From the NCBI GenBank assembly GCA_014239365.1, contig JAAZZB010000053.1, positions 26,594 to 90,593 on the forward strand: a stretch of DNA of 64,000 bases. Direction: 5' to 3'. The stretch is from Verrucomicrobiia bacterium (lineage in GTDB: Bacteria > Verrucomicrobiota > Verrucomicrobiia > Limisphaerales > UBA1100). Below, piece after piece: positions 16,463 through 25,343 of this stretch. The position numbers were made by a program, and so were the translations under genes. The notes under the pieces are model-generated. The model was given only the letters and a program-made list of their open reading frames with translations, had not been told where the DNA came from and ran no database searches. Numbering within the stretch: position 1 is the first letter of the stretch; the number at the start of each line of letters is the position of its first letter.

Positions 16463-17727
16463 TAGTCGCGCGTTAGCCCGTTGCCCTCGCCGATCCATTT
16501 GTAAGTGGTCAGCTCCTCCAAGCCCATCGGGCCGCGTGCGCCAATCTTGTCGGTGCTGATGCCGATTTCCGCGCCCATCCCAAATTCGCCGCCATCGGAA
16601 AAGCGAGTTGAGGCGTTCCAGAAAATCGTGGACGAATCGACTTCCTGTTGGAAGCGCCGCGCGTTGGGTTCGTTCTCGGTCACAATGGAATCGGTGTGGC
16701 CGGAGCCGTGGGTGTTGATGTGTGCGATGGCAGCGCCCACGCCATCCACCACGCGCACCGCGCAAATGAGGTCAAGAAATTCTGTGTCCCAATCCGCCGG
16801 TGTAGCCGCGGTGATGCCTTCGCCGAGAATGCCCGCGCCTATTTCATCCACGCGCAATTCCACTCCTTCGGCTCGCAACGCATCCGCCACTTGCGGCAGC
16901 ACGGTGGGGGCGATTGCTTGATCGACAAGCAAAGTTTCCATCGCATTGCAAACACCCGTGCGATGGGTTTTGGAATTAACGGTAATGGCGATGGCTTTTT
17001 CCGCATCGGCTTCGGCATCGAGGTACACGCTGCAAATGCCTTTGTAATGTTTGATGACGGGCACTTTTGAACATTCGGCCACCGCGCGGATAAGCCCTTC
17101 GCCGCCGCGCGGGATGCAAAGGTCAACCAGTTCCGTGAGTGACAACAGTTCAGAAATTGCCGCACGGTCAGTTGTGGGCACGACTTGGATGGCGTGTTCG
17201 GGAAACGCATCGCAGATGTTTTGCCCCGCTTCGGTCATTAGCTGCGCGATGATTTGATTGGAGTGAAGCGCCTCTTTGCCGCCACGCAGAATGGTCACGT
17301 TGCTTGATTTGAAACACAACCCCGCCGCATCGGCTGTCACATTTGGTCGCGATTCGTAAATCATCACCACCACGCCAATCGGCGCGGCGACTTTCTTAAG
17401 GTGCAAACCGCTCGGTCGGTTGCGTTCGTCGAGGATGCGCCCCACTGGATCTGCTAATGCCGCCACTTCGCGCAGCCCTGTTGCCATTGCGGAAATCCGC
17501 GCGTCATCGAGCAGTAAGCGGTCCAGCATCGGTTGGGATAAATCCATCGCACGGCCGGTGTCCATGTCCTTCGCGTTGGATTCTTTGATCGCGCCGCGGT
17601 TAGCTTCGATGGCATCGGCCATCGCGAGGAGACAGTCATTTTTTTCTGCCGTGCTTAGTCGCGTCATTAGATGCGCGGCGGCTTTGGCATTTTCCGCAAG
17701 CGCGGTCATTTGTTCGGTCAAGCTCAT
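16462..17727 (-). CDS. proA: Gamma-glutamyl phosphate reductase
   Basis: 421 aa, NADPH-dependent reduction of gamma-glutamyl phosphate to glutamate semialdehyde in proline synthesis. Motifs are KVAAPIGVVVMIYESRPNVTADAAGLCFKSSN, LRGGKEA, VPTTDR, the catalytic Cys in KTHRTGVCNAMETLLV, INTHGSGHTDSIVTE, and the C-terminal RGPMGLEELTTYKW. Its partner proB lies 9 kb away on the opposite strand. Confidence 0.97.
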   Translation of the reverse strand: MSLTEQMTALAENAKAAAHLMTRLSTAEKNDCLLAMADAIEANRGAIKESNAKDMDTGRAMDLSQPMLDRLLLDDARISAMATGLREVAALADPVGRILDERNRPSGLHLKKVAAPIGVVVMIYESRPNVTADAAGLCFKSSNVTILRGGKEALHSNQIIAQLMTEAGQNICDAFPEHAIQVVPTTDRAAISELLSLTELVDLCIPRGGEGLIRAVAECSKVPVIKHYKGICSVYLDAEADAEKAIAITVNSKTHRTGVCNAMETLLVDQAIAPTVLPQVADALRAEGVELRVDEIGAGILGEGITAATPADWDTEFLDLICAVRVVDGVGAAIAHINTHGSGHTDSIVTENEPNARRFQQEVDSSTIFWNASTRFSDGGEFGMGAEIGISTDKIGARGPMGLEELTTYKWIGEGNGLTRD

Positions 17728-17767
17728 CGGGAGGGGCAGTGTAGTGCAGGAAGCACTTGTGCAAAAG

Positions 17768-18286
17768 TTAGTTTTTGCTGATAAAAACCAGCGTGCCTTC
17801 TGGAGTCATATCAAAGAGCGGCAGTAAATCCACTGCCCCCAAGTGGATGCAGCCTTGTGAATTAGGTTTGCCAAGGCGAGATTCATCTCCGATGCCGTGG
17901 ATGTAAATGTATCGATCGTGGCTGTCCACAGTGCCGCCTTGGTTGAGTTCCGGTTCCAACCCGCTGAGCCATAAAATGCGATCGGTGATCAGCGCTTCGG
18001 GGTTGCCTTTGCCGTTGACGCCGATTGCGCGACGACCTTTGAAAATGGTGCCGACAGGTTCGTCCGCGCCAATTTTTTCACACACACAATGCAGGCCGAG
18101 GGGGGTTTGGAATGAATCCATTTCCTGTCCCGTGCCGTGTTTGGAGGTGGAGGCGGTGAAGATTTGTGCGTTGTCACCGTGAAAATGCGTGAGCGTTTGC
18201 TCGGCCACATTGACGTGCAGGCAATGGTCGGTGAGGGGAATGTTCAGCCGCGCGCAGGCGTCGGTGAAGGCGGCGGGGAGGTTCAT
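17768..18286 (-). CDS. L,D-transpeptidase (YkuD) family protein
   Basis: 172 aa from ATG 18286, overlapping the upstream stop by 4 bp. The catalytic signature is HGIG...GKPNSQGCIHLGAVDLLPLF, i.e. HxxG followed by S-x-G-C with the nucleophilic Cys. These enzymes form 3-3 crosslinks or attach proteins to peptidoglycan. No signal peptide or membrane segment is seen, which is unusual for a cell-wall enzyme. The upstream membrane-anchored partner may be relevant. Confidence 0.9.
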   Translation of the reverse strand: MNLPAAFTDACARLNIPLTDHCLHVNVAEQTLTHFHGDNAQIFTASTSKHGTGQEMDSFQTPLGLHCVCEKIGADEPVGTIFKGRRAIGVNGKGNPEALITDRILWLSGLEPELNQGGTVDSHDRYIYIHGIGDESRLGKPNSQGCIHLGAVDLLPLFDMTPEGTLVFISKN

Positions 18287-18699
18287 TGGGTGATGGGCAG
18301 AATCTGCGCGCGCGGGATGAAGCGGCGCGTGCGGTTGCCGTTCACGCCGAGGTGCAAGCCGTCGGTGTCCCAGCGGATTTTGCTCCATTTGGCGGCGGCT
18401 TCTTCGGCGGTGTCGGTCACGTCCAATTCGCCAATGCGTCCGGGCATAAAAAACTGCGGCTGATCCCGCCCGATGTAGACGCGAAGGCGCACGGATTTAC
18501 CATTCATATGTGGCTCGAGAAACACGTGCGCGCCCAGCGGTGGATCATCGAACACGCCATCGCTCCATTTGAGCGTGAGGCTGTGTTCGAGGGTCACCAT
18601 TTTTTTGCGTTCGGTAAGCACGGTGCCGGTGCCGTAGCCAATCATCAGGCATACGAAACCAGTGAGAATCACGTCCGATAGTTTTTTGGGTTTGGCCAT
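18283..18699 (-). CDS. Small membrane-anchored protein, unknown
   Basis: 138 aa. One N-terminal transmembrane segment (about 9-28, VILTGFVCLMIGYGTGTVL) precedes a soluble domain with alternating hydrophobic residues. Coupled on both sides: its ATG shares a base with the argA stop (TAATG) and its stop overlaps the L,D-transpeptidase start (ATGA). The tight coupling suggests it may work with the transpeptidase. Confidence 0.75.
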   Translation of the reverse strand: MAKPKKLSDVILTGFVCLMIGYGTGTVLTERKKMVTLEHSLTLKWSDGVFDDPPLGAHVFLEPHMNGKSVRLRVYIGRDQPQFFMPGRIGELDVTDTAEEAAAKWSKIRWDTDGLHLGVNGNRTRRFIPRAQILPITQ

Positions 18700-19976
18700 T
18701 AGTCGGTGAGCGCTTTGATGAGCACTTTGGAATTGCGGCCTTGCGCTTTGTATTCCGCTGCACGCGCTTCGGGCAAGTCGCTCGAAAGCCCTTCGCGGTA
18801 GCCGGCCTTGGATTGGAAATAACTAAACGCCCGCGTGGACAACGCAATCAGCGAGGCCAACCCGCGTTCGCGCGCGGTGGTCTCCACAAACTGCACCAGC
18901 TTTTGGCCGATGCCCACGTTGCCGTGCGACGGGCTCACATACAAATGCGCCAACTCGCCCACGTCGCCAAACACCCGCAGCGACACGCACGCGACTGGAT
19001 TACCATCAATTTCAAAAATGAAATAAGTGTCCAGCTCCTCCTCGATGGCCGCCTCCGTGCGTTCCAGCAAATGTTGATCGTCCATCGCCTCACGCGTGAG
19101 TCGCAGGATGCTGCCGGCATCGCGTTTTTGCGCGGGGCGAATTTGGCGATATTCGTTCGCGTAAATCAACGTGCCAATGCCTTCATTGGAAAACACCTCC
19201 GCCAGCAAACCCTCCGTCACCAGTCCGTTAATGAGATGCACGCGCGGAACACCGGCCGCGCAGGCCTCGGCGGCGTGTTGGGCTTTGGAGCGTTGAGGCG
19301 CGGGAATGCTTTCCGCGTTTTCCGTTAACAACGTTTCGAGTTTGGGGCCGATCATTTGGCGAATGATTTGGCCGTCGGTGCTGAGGCCGTCTTCGGTGGA
19401 AATGAAAAGCAGCTTTGTCGCCTTCAATTCTTTGGCCACCGCGAGCGCCACGGCATCGCTGTTTAATCGAAACGTGTTGCCTTCGCCATCAAATCCCAAC
19501 GGCGGAATGACCGGCGTGATGCCTTGCGCGAGGAGGGATTGCAACAGTTCCGAGTCCACGCGCTCCACTTTGCCGGTGTGCAAATGATCGATGCCATCGA
19601 GGATGCCGAGCGGATGGGCGAGCACCGCGTTGGCGTTGGCGGCGCGAAGGTCGTTGGTGGCAAAGCCCTCAAGAATTTCGTGGGTGAGGCCGTTGGCGGC
19701 GGTGAGGGCGAGCTTGAGCGTGGCATCATCGGTGATGCCCGTGCCGTCAAGATTGGTGGGCGTGGCGGATTGATGCTCAGCGAGTGCGGCAATTTGTTGC
19801 GCCGCGCCGTGCACCAACACCACGCGAATATTGAGCGAACGCAGCACGGCGATGTCCAGCAGAAGGTTGGCGAAATTCACGTGCGTCACCACCGCGCCAT
19901 CGGCCGCGATGACAAACGTCTTATCGCGGAAGCGCGGGATGTACTGCAGGATTCCTCTGAGGTCGGTGGGTTTCAC
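18699..19976 (-). CDS. argA: Amino-acid N-acetyltransferase (N-acetylglutamate synthase, ArgA type)
   Basis: 425 aa with the two-domain ArgA architecture. Residues about 1-285 are an amino-acid-kinase-like domain (FVIAADGAVVTHVNFANLLLDIAVL, VVLVHGA, LNSDAVALAVAKEL). Residues about 285-425 are a GNAT acetyltransferase (IRPAQKRDAGSI, CVSLRVFGDVGELAHLYVSPSHGNVGIGQKLV, FSYFQSKAGYREG). It makes N-acetylglutamate, the first step of arginine synthesis; the kinase-like domain usually carries arginine feedback. It lies 45 bp downstream of hisC. Confidence 0.93.
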   Translation of the reverse strand: MKPTDLRGILQYIPRFRDKTFVIAADGAVVTHVNFANLLLDIAVLRSLNIRVVLVHGAAQQIAALAEHQSATPTNLDGTGITDDATLKLALTAANGLTHEILEGFATNDLRAANANAVLAHPLGILDGIDHLHTGKVERVDSELLQSLLAQGITPVIPPLGFDGEGNTFRLNSDAVALAVAKELKATKLLFISTEDGLSTDGQIIRQMIGPKLETLLTENAESIPAPQRSKAQHAAEACAAGVPRVHLINGLVTEGLLAEVFSNEGIGTLIYANEYRQIRPAQKRDAGSILRLTREAMDDQHLLERTEAAIEEELDTYFIFEIDGNPVACVSLRVFGDVGELAHLYVSPSHGNVGIGQKLVQFVETTARERGLASLIALSTRAFSYFQSKAGYREGLSSDLPEARAAEYKAQGRNSKVLIKALTD

Positions 19977-20021
19977 TTTTCCAATATTCGGACGGGACTA
20001 TCCGGAGAAAGCGCCGTGCGT

Positions 20022-21098
20022 TCAACGCAAATCTGCCAGCGCGGCAAGGCAACGGCCATTTTCCAGTGGCGTGCCAATGGAAATGCGAATCCAATCCGCC
20101 AACCCATAACCGCCCATGGCGCGCGTGATGATGCCGCGTTGCTGGAGTTTTTCAAACATCGCCTTCCCGTCGCCAACTTTGGCCAAAATAAAATTGGCGT
20201 ACGAGGGCACGGTTTCGATATTCATTTCCGCAAACGCATTTTCAAAAAACTTTAAGCCTTCCGTGTTGTTCTCGCGCGTCGCGCGGACGTGTTCGTCATC
20301 CTCCAGCGCAGCAAGCGCGGCGGCTTGGGCGATGGCGTTGAGGTTGAACGGTTGCCGAATTTTTTCCAGTGCGGCGATAAAGTCCGGATGGCCAATCCCG
20401 TAGCCCACTCGGAGACCTGCAAGGCCGTGGATTTTTGAAAAGGTCCGCATCAGAATCAGGTTTTGCTTTTCGGAAATCAACGGCAGCAAATCAGGCGCGT
20501 CATCGATGAATTCAAAATACGCTTCATCCATCACCAGCAACACGTCATCGGGAATGCCATTTACCAGATCCATTACCGCCTCGTTGCTCGCACGCGTGCC
20601 GGTGGGGTTGTTGGGGTTGGCCACAAACACAATGCGCGTTTCCGTTGTGATGGCTTCAGCCATCGCGGCGAGGTCGTGGCCGAAATCTTTCGCGGGAACG
20701 CTGATACAATCCGCGCCGGCGAGGTGTGCGGCGATGGGATAAATCGCAAAACAATATTGCGACACCACAATGTTGGTGTTCGGCCCCAGTAAAGCGCGCG
20801 ACACAAACTCAATAATTTCGTTCGAGCCATTGCCGAAAATCAGGTTGGCCGGAGTGACGCCCAGCTTTTCGGCTACGCCTTTGCGCAGATAAAACGCATT
20901 GCCGTCCGGATACAAATTCACCCGCGCCGCTGCTTCGCGCATTGCGGTGATGGCTTTGGCCGAAGGGCCGAGTGGGTTTTCGTTGGAGGCGAGCTTGATG
21001 AGTTCCGCTGCGGGCAAACCCAATTCGCGCGCGACTTCCTCCAAAGGACGGCCGCCGTGATAAACCGGCAAGTGTTCAAGCTGCGGATTGAGTTTCAT
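20022..21098 (-). CDS. hisC: Histidinol-phosphate aminotransferase
   Basis: 358 aa PLP-dependent fold-type I aminotransferase. Motifs are IKLASNENPLGPS, the Asn of FVANPNNPTG, MDEAYFEF, and the PLP Lys in RTFSKIHGLAGLRVGYGIG. The enzyme makes histidinol phosphate and glutamate/2-oxoglutarate couple the reaction. It is the only his gene here, next to argA. Confidence 0.95.
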   Translation of the reverse strand: MKLNPQLEHLPVYHGGRPLEEVARELGLPAAELIKLASNENPLGPSAKAITAMREAAARVNLYPDGNAFYLRKGVAEKLGVTPANLIFGNGSNEIIEFVSRALLGPNTNIVVSQYCFAIYPIAAHLAGADCISVPAKDFGHDLAAMAEAITTETRIVFVANPNNPTGTRASNEAVMDLVNGIPDDVLLVMDEAYFEFIDDAPDLLPLISEKQNLILMRTFSKIHGLAGLRVGYGIGHPDFIAALEKIRQPFNLNAIAQAAALAALEDDEHVRATRENNTEGLKFFENAFAEMNIETVPSYANFILAKVGDGKAMFEKLQQRGIITRAMGGYGLADWIRISIGTPLENGRCLAALADLR

Positions 21099-21111
21099 CC
21101 TGTACAGATTC

Positions 21112-21837
21112 TTAGCTCATCCAGTTGGTGCGGCTGCTCTTGCCGACCTCAGTGATTTCGCCCGATGAATGTTTGGCAATGTACAGCGTGATGCCAATGA
21201 CCGACAGAAATGTGCCGACCATCACCAACGCCACAAACCAACTCGCCAATCCGCCGATGGCCAGTGCGTTGTAGAGTGATTCGAGGTTGGTAATTTTTTC
21301 GATGCTTTGGGGCGGATGAATAAAAATTTTAGTAATCCACGCGGTGAGAATGATGATGGTGATGAAGGCGTAGTTGCGCTTTAGCCGGCGGCCGATGGAT
21401 TCAAACATACTAACTTTGAAGGCAGGCACGAGCAAATCTTCGGCGACGAGCTTGCGCCAGTTACCTTCCAGCTTGGGCTCTTGCCGCATGAGCACGGGGA
21501 CAATGAAGTGCGCCTCGAGCATTCGCACCCGCGCGCGGAAGGCGTCGTAAAAGCGATAGCGGCGCGCTTCGATCCACAGCATCATCAACACGATGGCGAG
21601 GTTGAAAAAGAAAATCAAGTGCGGCACTTCTTTGAAGGAAAAGGCCACGGTGAAAATCGTGCAAGTGGAAGTGATGGCCCAGGTAGTGGTGGTGTCCAGC
21701 CGTTGTCGCCAAACCATAATGCGCCCGACTTCGCCGCGATAAAAATGCGACATCGCGGTGATGTAATCCTGACTGAAAGTGGGTTCATCAATGAACGCGT
21801 CACTCACAGACTGATTGTCCTCATCCAACTCGGGCAT
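21112..21837 (-). CDS. DUF2270 family membrane protein
   Basis: 241 aa. The conserved N-terminal block HFYRGEVGRIMVWRQRLDTTTTWAI matches what I know of the DUF2270 family. About four hydrophobic segments are visible: WAITSTCTIFTVAFSF, LIFFFNLAIVLMML, AFITIIILTAWITKIF, and LASWFVALVMVGTFLSVIGITLYI. Function unknown. It sits 25 bp after recG and 13 bp before hisC. Confidence 0.88.
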   Translation of the reverse strand: MPELDEDNQSVSDAFIDEPTFSQDYITAMSHFYRGEVGRIMVWRQRLDTTTTWAITSTCTIFTVAFSFKEVPHLIFFFNLAIVLMMLWIEARRYRFYDAFRARVRMLEAHFIVPVLMRQEPKLEGNWRKLVAEDLLVPAFKVSMFESIGRRLKRNYAFITIIILTAWITKIFIHPPQSIEKITNLESLYNALAIGGLASWFVALVMVGTFLSVIGITLYIAKHSSGEITEVGKSSRTNWMS

Positions 21838-21862
21838 GGGCGAAGCCTAACACAAAAATGCA

Positions 21863-23842
21863 TCACCGCCCAGCCTCGATCTCGAGCGCGATGTGCCGTG
21901 CTAATTCGATGAGGTCGAGGTCGCGCCGCAAGTCGCCGAACTTGAACGCGGGCAGTCCGCTTTGGTCGTGCCCCACTAATTCGCCGGGGCCGCGCAGTTG
22001 GAGATCGGCCTCGGCGATTTTGAAGCCGTCGTTGGTTTCCGCCAGCACCGTGAGGCGGTCGTTGGCCTCGGCGGATTTGCCGCTCGTGAGCAAAATGCAA
22101 TGGCTGTCGTGCGTGCCGCGTCCGATGCGGCCGCGCAATTGATGAAGCTGAGCGAGGCCAAATTGTTCGGCGTTTTCGATGAGCATCAGCGTGGCGTTCG
22201 GTACATCCACGCCCACTTCCACCACCGTGGTGGCGAGCAGCACTTGGGTGCGATTGGCGCGAAAGCCGACCATCACCGCTTCTTTTTCTTCCGGCTTGAG
22301 CCGCCCGTGCAGCACGGCGACGGTGTGCGGGGCGAATGCTTTGGCGAGCTTCTGGGCTTCGGCGTTGACTGCTTTGATGCCGGCGGCGGTGTCCTCATTA
22401 TCCACCCGTGGGAAAATCACAAACGCCTGTCGGCCGGCGGCGAGTTCGGTTTTTAAAAATTCTAAAATCTTCGGCCAACGTTCCGGTGTGCGAATGTGGG
22501 TGCGCACTTCGCCACGTCCGGCGGGCATTTCGTCAATCACGGAGGAGTCGAGATCGCCATACAGCGTGAGGCCGAGCGTGCGCGGGATGGGCGTGGCGGT
22601 CATCACGAGCAGGTGGGGGTAGTGGCCTTTCTTCACGAGACGATCGCGTTGGGTGACGCCGAATTTGTGCTGCTCGTCGATGACGATGAGCCCCACGCGT
22701 TCGAGGGCGAATCCAGTTTGAAACAGCGCGTGCGTGCCAATGACAATGGTCGGCGTGTTGTTTTCAAATAACGGCTCGGCCGCATCCTTGCGCGCGCCGG
22801 TGTGCAGCAGCACGCGAATGCCCAGCGGCTCCAGCCATCGCGTGAAATTGCGATGATGTTGTTCGGCGAGGATTTCCGTGGGCGCCATGAGCAGTCCGTT
22901 GTAGCCGCTCTCCAGCGCGCGCAACAAAGCCAGCGCGGCCACGACGGTTTTGCCGGAGCCGACATCGCCTTGCAACAATCGCCGCATCGGATGTTTTCCG
23001 TTGAGGTCGCCCTCGATTTCCATTTGCACGGTGCGTTGGGCGTCGGTGAGTTGGAACTCGAGCTGTTGCAAAAATGGATTTACAAAACTGCTGTCACCGG
23101 CGCACGGGAGTACTTCGGCTTTGGATTGCATCGTCACGCGGCGGCGGCGGATGGTGGATTGCAATTCCACAAATTCATCCAGCGCCAAACGTCGGCGCGC
23201 GGCTTTGGCTTGGTCGAGGTCATCGGGGAAATGCAGTTTGGCGATGGCCTTGCGCCGCGATGGTAAACCGGCGGCGGTGTAGTTTGGCTCTGGAAATTCG
23301 TCGATGTGTTGTTCCAGCAAGCCGAACATCACACGGCGCAGCCAACGTTGGGGCATTCCTTCGGTGAGCGGATACACGGGCACGATGCGGTTCACGTGCA
23401 CGGTGGGGTCGTCATCGCTTTCGATGATTTCGGTTTCCGGATGGTCCAATCCGGGGCGTTTGCCGCCGGTGAGTTTGCCGTACACCAGCACGTCGTCGCC
23501 GCGATGAAAGAGGCGATCCATATAATTACAGTTCCACCAACGACATCGCACGCTGCCCGAATCATCCTCCAGCACAAACTCAAACATCCGCCGACCGCCG
23601 CGCAAATGGTTGGTGCCGAGCACCATTATTTTCCCGCGCGCAAGGCACGCCTCTTCGGTCGACAGCTCGCGAATGGGCCGAATGTCGCGGCGGTCTTCAT
23701 AACGCCGTGGCGGATGCAGCAATAGATCGCCCACGGTGAGGCACTTGAGCCGCGCCAACTGCGCCGCTCGCTCGCCGCCCACGCCGGGCAATTCGGCCAG
23801 CGGCCGCGCCAACGCTGAGTTTTTCGAAGCCTCCTCGCTCAC
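21863..23842 (-). CDS. recG: ATP-dependent DNA helicase RecG
   Basis: 659 aa from GTG 23842. RecG processes stalled replication forks and Holliday junctions. The N-terminal wedge (OB-fold) domain spans about 20-230. Helicase motifs are Walker A QGDVGSGKT, motif Ia APTEILAEQH, motif II VIDEQHKFG, motif III MTATPIPRT, and the C-terminal QVLLATTVVEVGVDVPNA, AEQFGLAQLHQLRGRIGRG and RGPGELVGHDQSG (TRG motif region). Length is slightly short of E. coli (693). Confidence 0.97.
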   Translation of the reverse strand: MSEEASKNSALARPLAELPGVGGERAAQLARLKCLTVGDLLLHPPRRYEDRRDIRPIRELSTEEACLARGKIMVLGTNHLRGGRRMFEFVLEDDSGSVRCRWWNCNYMDRLFHRGDDVLVYGKLTGGKRPGLDHPETEIIESDDDPTVHVNRIVPVYPLTEGMPQRWLRRVMFGLLEQHIDEFPEPNYTAAGLPSRRKAIAKLHFPDDLDQAKAARRRLALDEFVELQSTIRRRRVTMQSKAEVLPCAGDSSFVNPFLQQLEFQLTDAQRTVQMEIEGDLNGKHPMRRLLQGDVGSGKTVVAALALLRALESGYNGLLMAPTEILAEQHHRNFTRWLEPLGIRVLLHTGARKDAAEPLFENNTPTIVIGTHALFQTGFALERVGLIVIDEQHKFGVTQRDRLVKKGHYPHLLVMTATPIPRTLGLTLYGDLDSSVIDEMPAGRGEVRTHIRTPERWPKILEFLKTELAAGRQAFVIFPRVDNEDTAAGIKAVNAEAQKLAKAFAPHTVAVLHGRLKPEEKEAVMVGFRANRTQVLLATTVVEVGVDVPNATLMLIENAEQFGLAQLHQLRGRIGRGTHDSHCILLTSGKSAEANDRLTVLAETNDGFKIAEADLQLRGPGELVGHDQSGLPAFKFGDLRRDLDLIELARHIALEIEAGR

Positions 23843-23848
23843 ACCGCG

Positions 23849-23877
23849 TTATTAACCGACGAACGCCGCGCGCCCAA
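23849..23877 (-). promoter_or_regulatory. Candidate recG operon promoter, leaderless layout
   Basis: Minus strand: TTGGGC, 17 nt, TAATAA, 6 nt, GTG at 23842. It stands back-to-back with a mirror-image candidate at 23894-23922. Confidence 0.45.
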
Positions 23878-23893
23878 GGCGAAGTTTTGCACG

Positions 23894-23922
23894 TTGCCCC
23901 GCGCGGCGTTCCTCCGCATACT
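23894..23922 (+). promoter_or_regulatory. Candidate promoter of the 23929 gene, leaderless layout
   Basis: TTGCCC, 17 nt, CATACT, 6 nt, GTG at 23929. It uses the same spacing as the opposing recG candidate. Confidence 0.4.
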
Positions 23923-23928
23923 CCGCCC

Positions 23929-24531
23929 GTGGCGCACGAGGCGGATTCAGTGGAGCGTTTGTGGCAGGATTACGCCGGGGTCTTTCGGCAGTTTGACGAC
24001 TTGACCCTCGCGCGGTGGATGTCGCAAACGCTCAGTCAATTGCAGGGCCAACTGTGGCGGATGTCGCATCCGCTGGTGGCCTCGTATCGGCTTGCCGCGA
24101 TGATCGCGCACGATCGGCAGGTTTGGCATCAACGCCTGGTGACCGTGCCTCCGGATTTTTCTATCACCGAATGTTGCCGTGCGCCACTGTTGCCGATGGT
24201 CACGCGCGATGTTTTGGAAAACGGCTTAATTTGCCTGCACTGCAATGGCACGGCGGTGGAGATTGAAAAAGCCGGTGAACCGTCGGAGTCACTCGCCGCG
24301 TGGGCCGAAGCGTACGCGCCCATTCACGGCGTGGCGCATTGGGATGATGCCCGCCGCGCATCGCATAAAAATTACGATCAAGCCTACGAAGATGCCGCCA
24401 CCGAAAGCGAAAAACAACTCGCCCAACTCGGCCTTGAACTGGCGCCGCCGTTGGTGGAATTGTATCCCGCCGTCGTGTGGGAAGATCAGGATGAATGCCT
24501 CCAAGTACGCCCGGAAGATATCCAGTTATGA
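23929..24531 (+). CDS. Conserved-looking hypothetical protein with a Cys-pair motif
   Basis: 200 aa from GTG 23929 (an open frame starts at 23887). No family recognised. It is helical, with a possible zinc-binding arrangement: Cys-Cys in ITECCRAPLLP and Cys-x2-Cys in LICLHCNGTAVEI, about 20 residues apart. Acidic C-terminus. Its stop overlaps the next start (ATGA), so the two are co-translated. Codon use is like its neighbours. Confidence 0.72.
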   Translation: MAHEADSVERLWQDYAGVFRQFDDLTLARWMSQTLSQLQGQLWRMSHPLVASYRLAAMIAHDRQVWHQRLVTVPPDFSITECCRAPLLPMVTRDVLENGLICLHCNGTAVEIEKAGEPSESLAAWAEAYAPIHGVAHWDDARRASHKNYDQAYEDAATESEKQLAQLGLELAPPLVELYPAVVWEDQDECLQVRPEDIQL

Positions 24532-25343
24532 CCGACCCCAATCCCATCGCCGCAACCGGCAAAAAATCCAAGTGGAAAAAAATTCTTGGAATCGGTTGTC
24601 TCAGTGTAATTGTACTTTTGGTGGCGGGCGTGTTGGCAGCTAATTATTTTTTCAAGCGTGCGGTGGTAGAGCATCTTGAACGCAAAATGGCTGATGCCGG
24701 ATTCGATGGGAAAGTCGGCGAGTTTGATTATAGCATTGCGCGCCGTGAATTGTCGTTGCGCGATTTACGCGCTGTGCCGAGCGCCAGCGTGTTGGCTGAT
24801 CTCGGGGAAGTGAGCATCGCCGAGGGCACGATTCAATTTGATCCCGATGGATCCAAAGCCATTGCAGCGGTGGAAATCCGGGGAGTGGAATCCGCAATGG
24901 GCTCGGTGGGCGAGGTGTCCATTCAGCCGGGCAAATTATTTTCCGCCAAAGATGTGGTCCTAAAAAACGCCAAGAAATTTGGTGGCGGTGATTTTTTGAA
25001 GATCACAGAGTTCCGCGTAGAATATGGTTTGAAAGGGGTGGAGTTAGTGAAACTGAAAGTAGCGGAATTGACCGCCATAAAAAACAAAAACGGCCAATGG
25101 AATTTATTGGTGAAGCCGATTAAGGAGTTGAAGTTTAGAAACAAAAAAATCAAACACATCGGCGAATTCCATCTCGAAGTGGAATCAGTGAAAGTGCTGG
25201 ATCTGTCACAAGAAGGCAGCGCAAAGATCGTGCCGGTGAAAAAAACCATCCGCGTCCGCAACATCAACAGTGCGGCCGATTTTAATTCAAAAATTCTGCC
25301 CGAGCTGCAAGCTTTGCTTAGCGAAGTGAAATCGCAGCCTTAA
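24528..25343 (+). CDS. AsmA-like single-pass membrane protein, unknown
   Basis: 271 aa from ATG 24528. One transmembrane segment at about 20-40 (ILGIGCLSVIVLLVAGVLAANYFF) precedes a long periplasmic beta-rich region. It has an AsmA/DUF748-like feel: FDYSIARRELSLRDLRAVPS, GTIQFDPDGSKAIAAVEIRGVES, LFSAKDVVLKNA. Such proteins are linked to outer-membrane lipid transport, but the match here is only by pattern. Its stop TAA interlocks with the stop of the convergent peptidase gene (TTAA at 25340-25343). Confidence 0.7.
   Translation: MTDPNPIAATGKKSKWKKILGIGCLSVIVLLVAGVLAANYFFKRAVVEHLERKMADAGFDGKVGEFDYSIARRELSLRDLRAVPSASVLADLGEVSIAEGTIQFDPDGSKAIAAVEIRGVESAMGSVGEVSIQPGKLFSAKDVVLKNAKKFGGGDFLKITEFRVEYGLKGVELVKLKVAELTAIKNKNGQWNLLVKPIKELKFRNKKIKHIGEFHLEVESVKVLDLSQEGSAKIVPVKKTIRVRNINSAADFNSKILPELQALLSEVKSQP

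Noticed and set aside
16463..16765. Upstream extension of the ATP-grasp-like gene into proA
   Set aside because: It is the out-of-frame shadow of proA; ATG 16462 coupled to the proA stop is far better.
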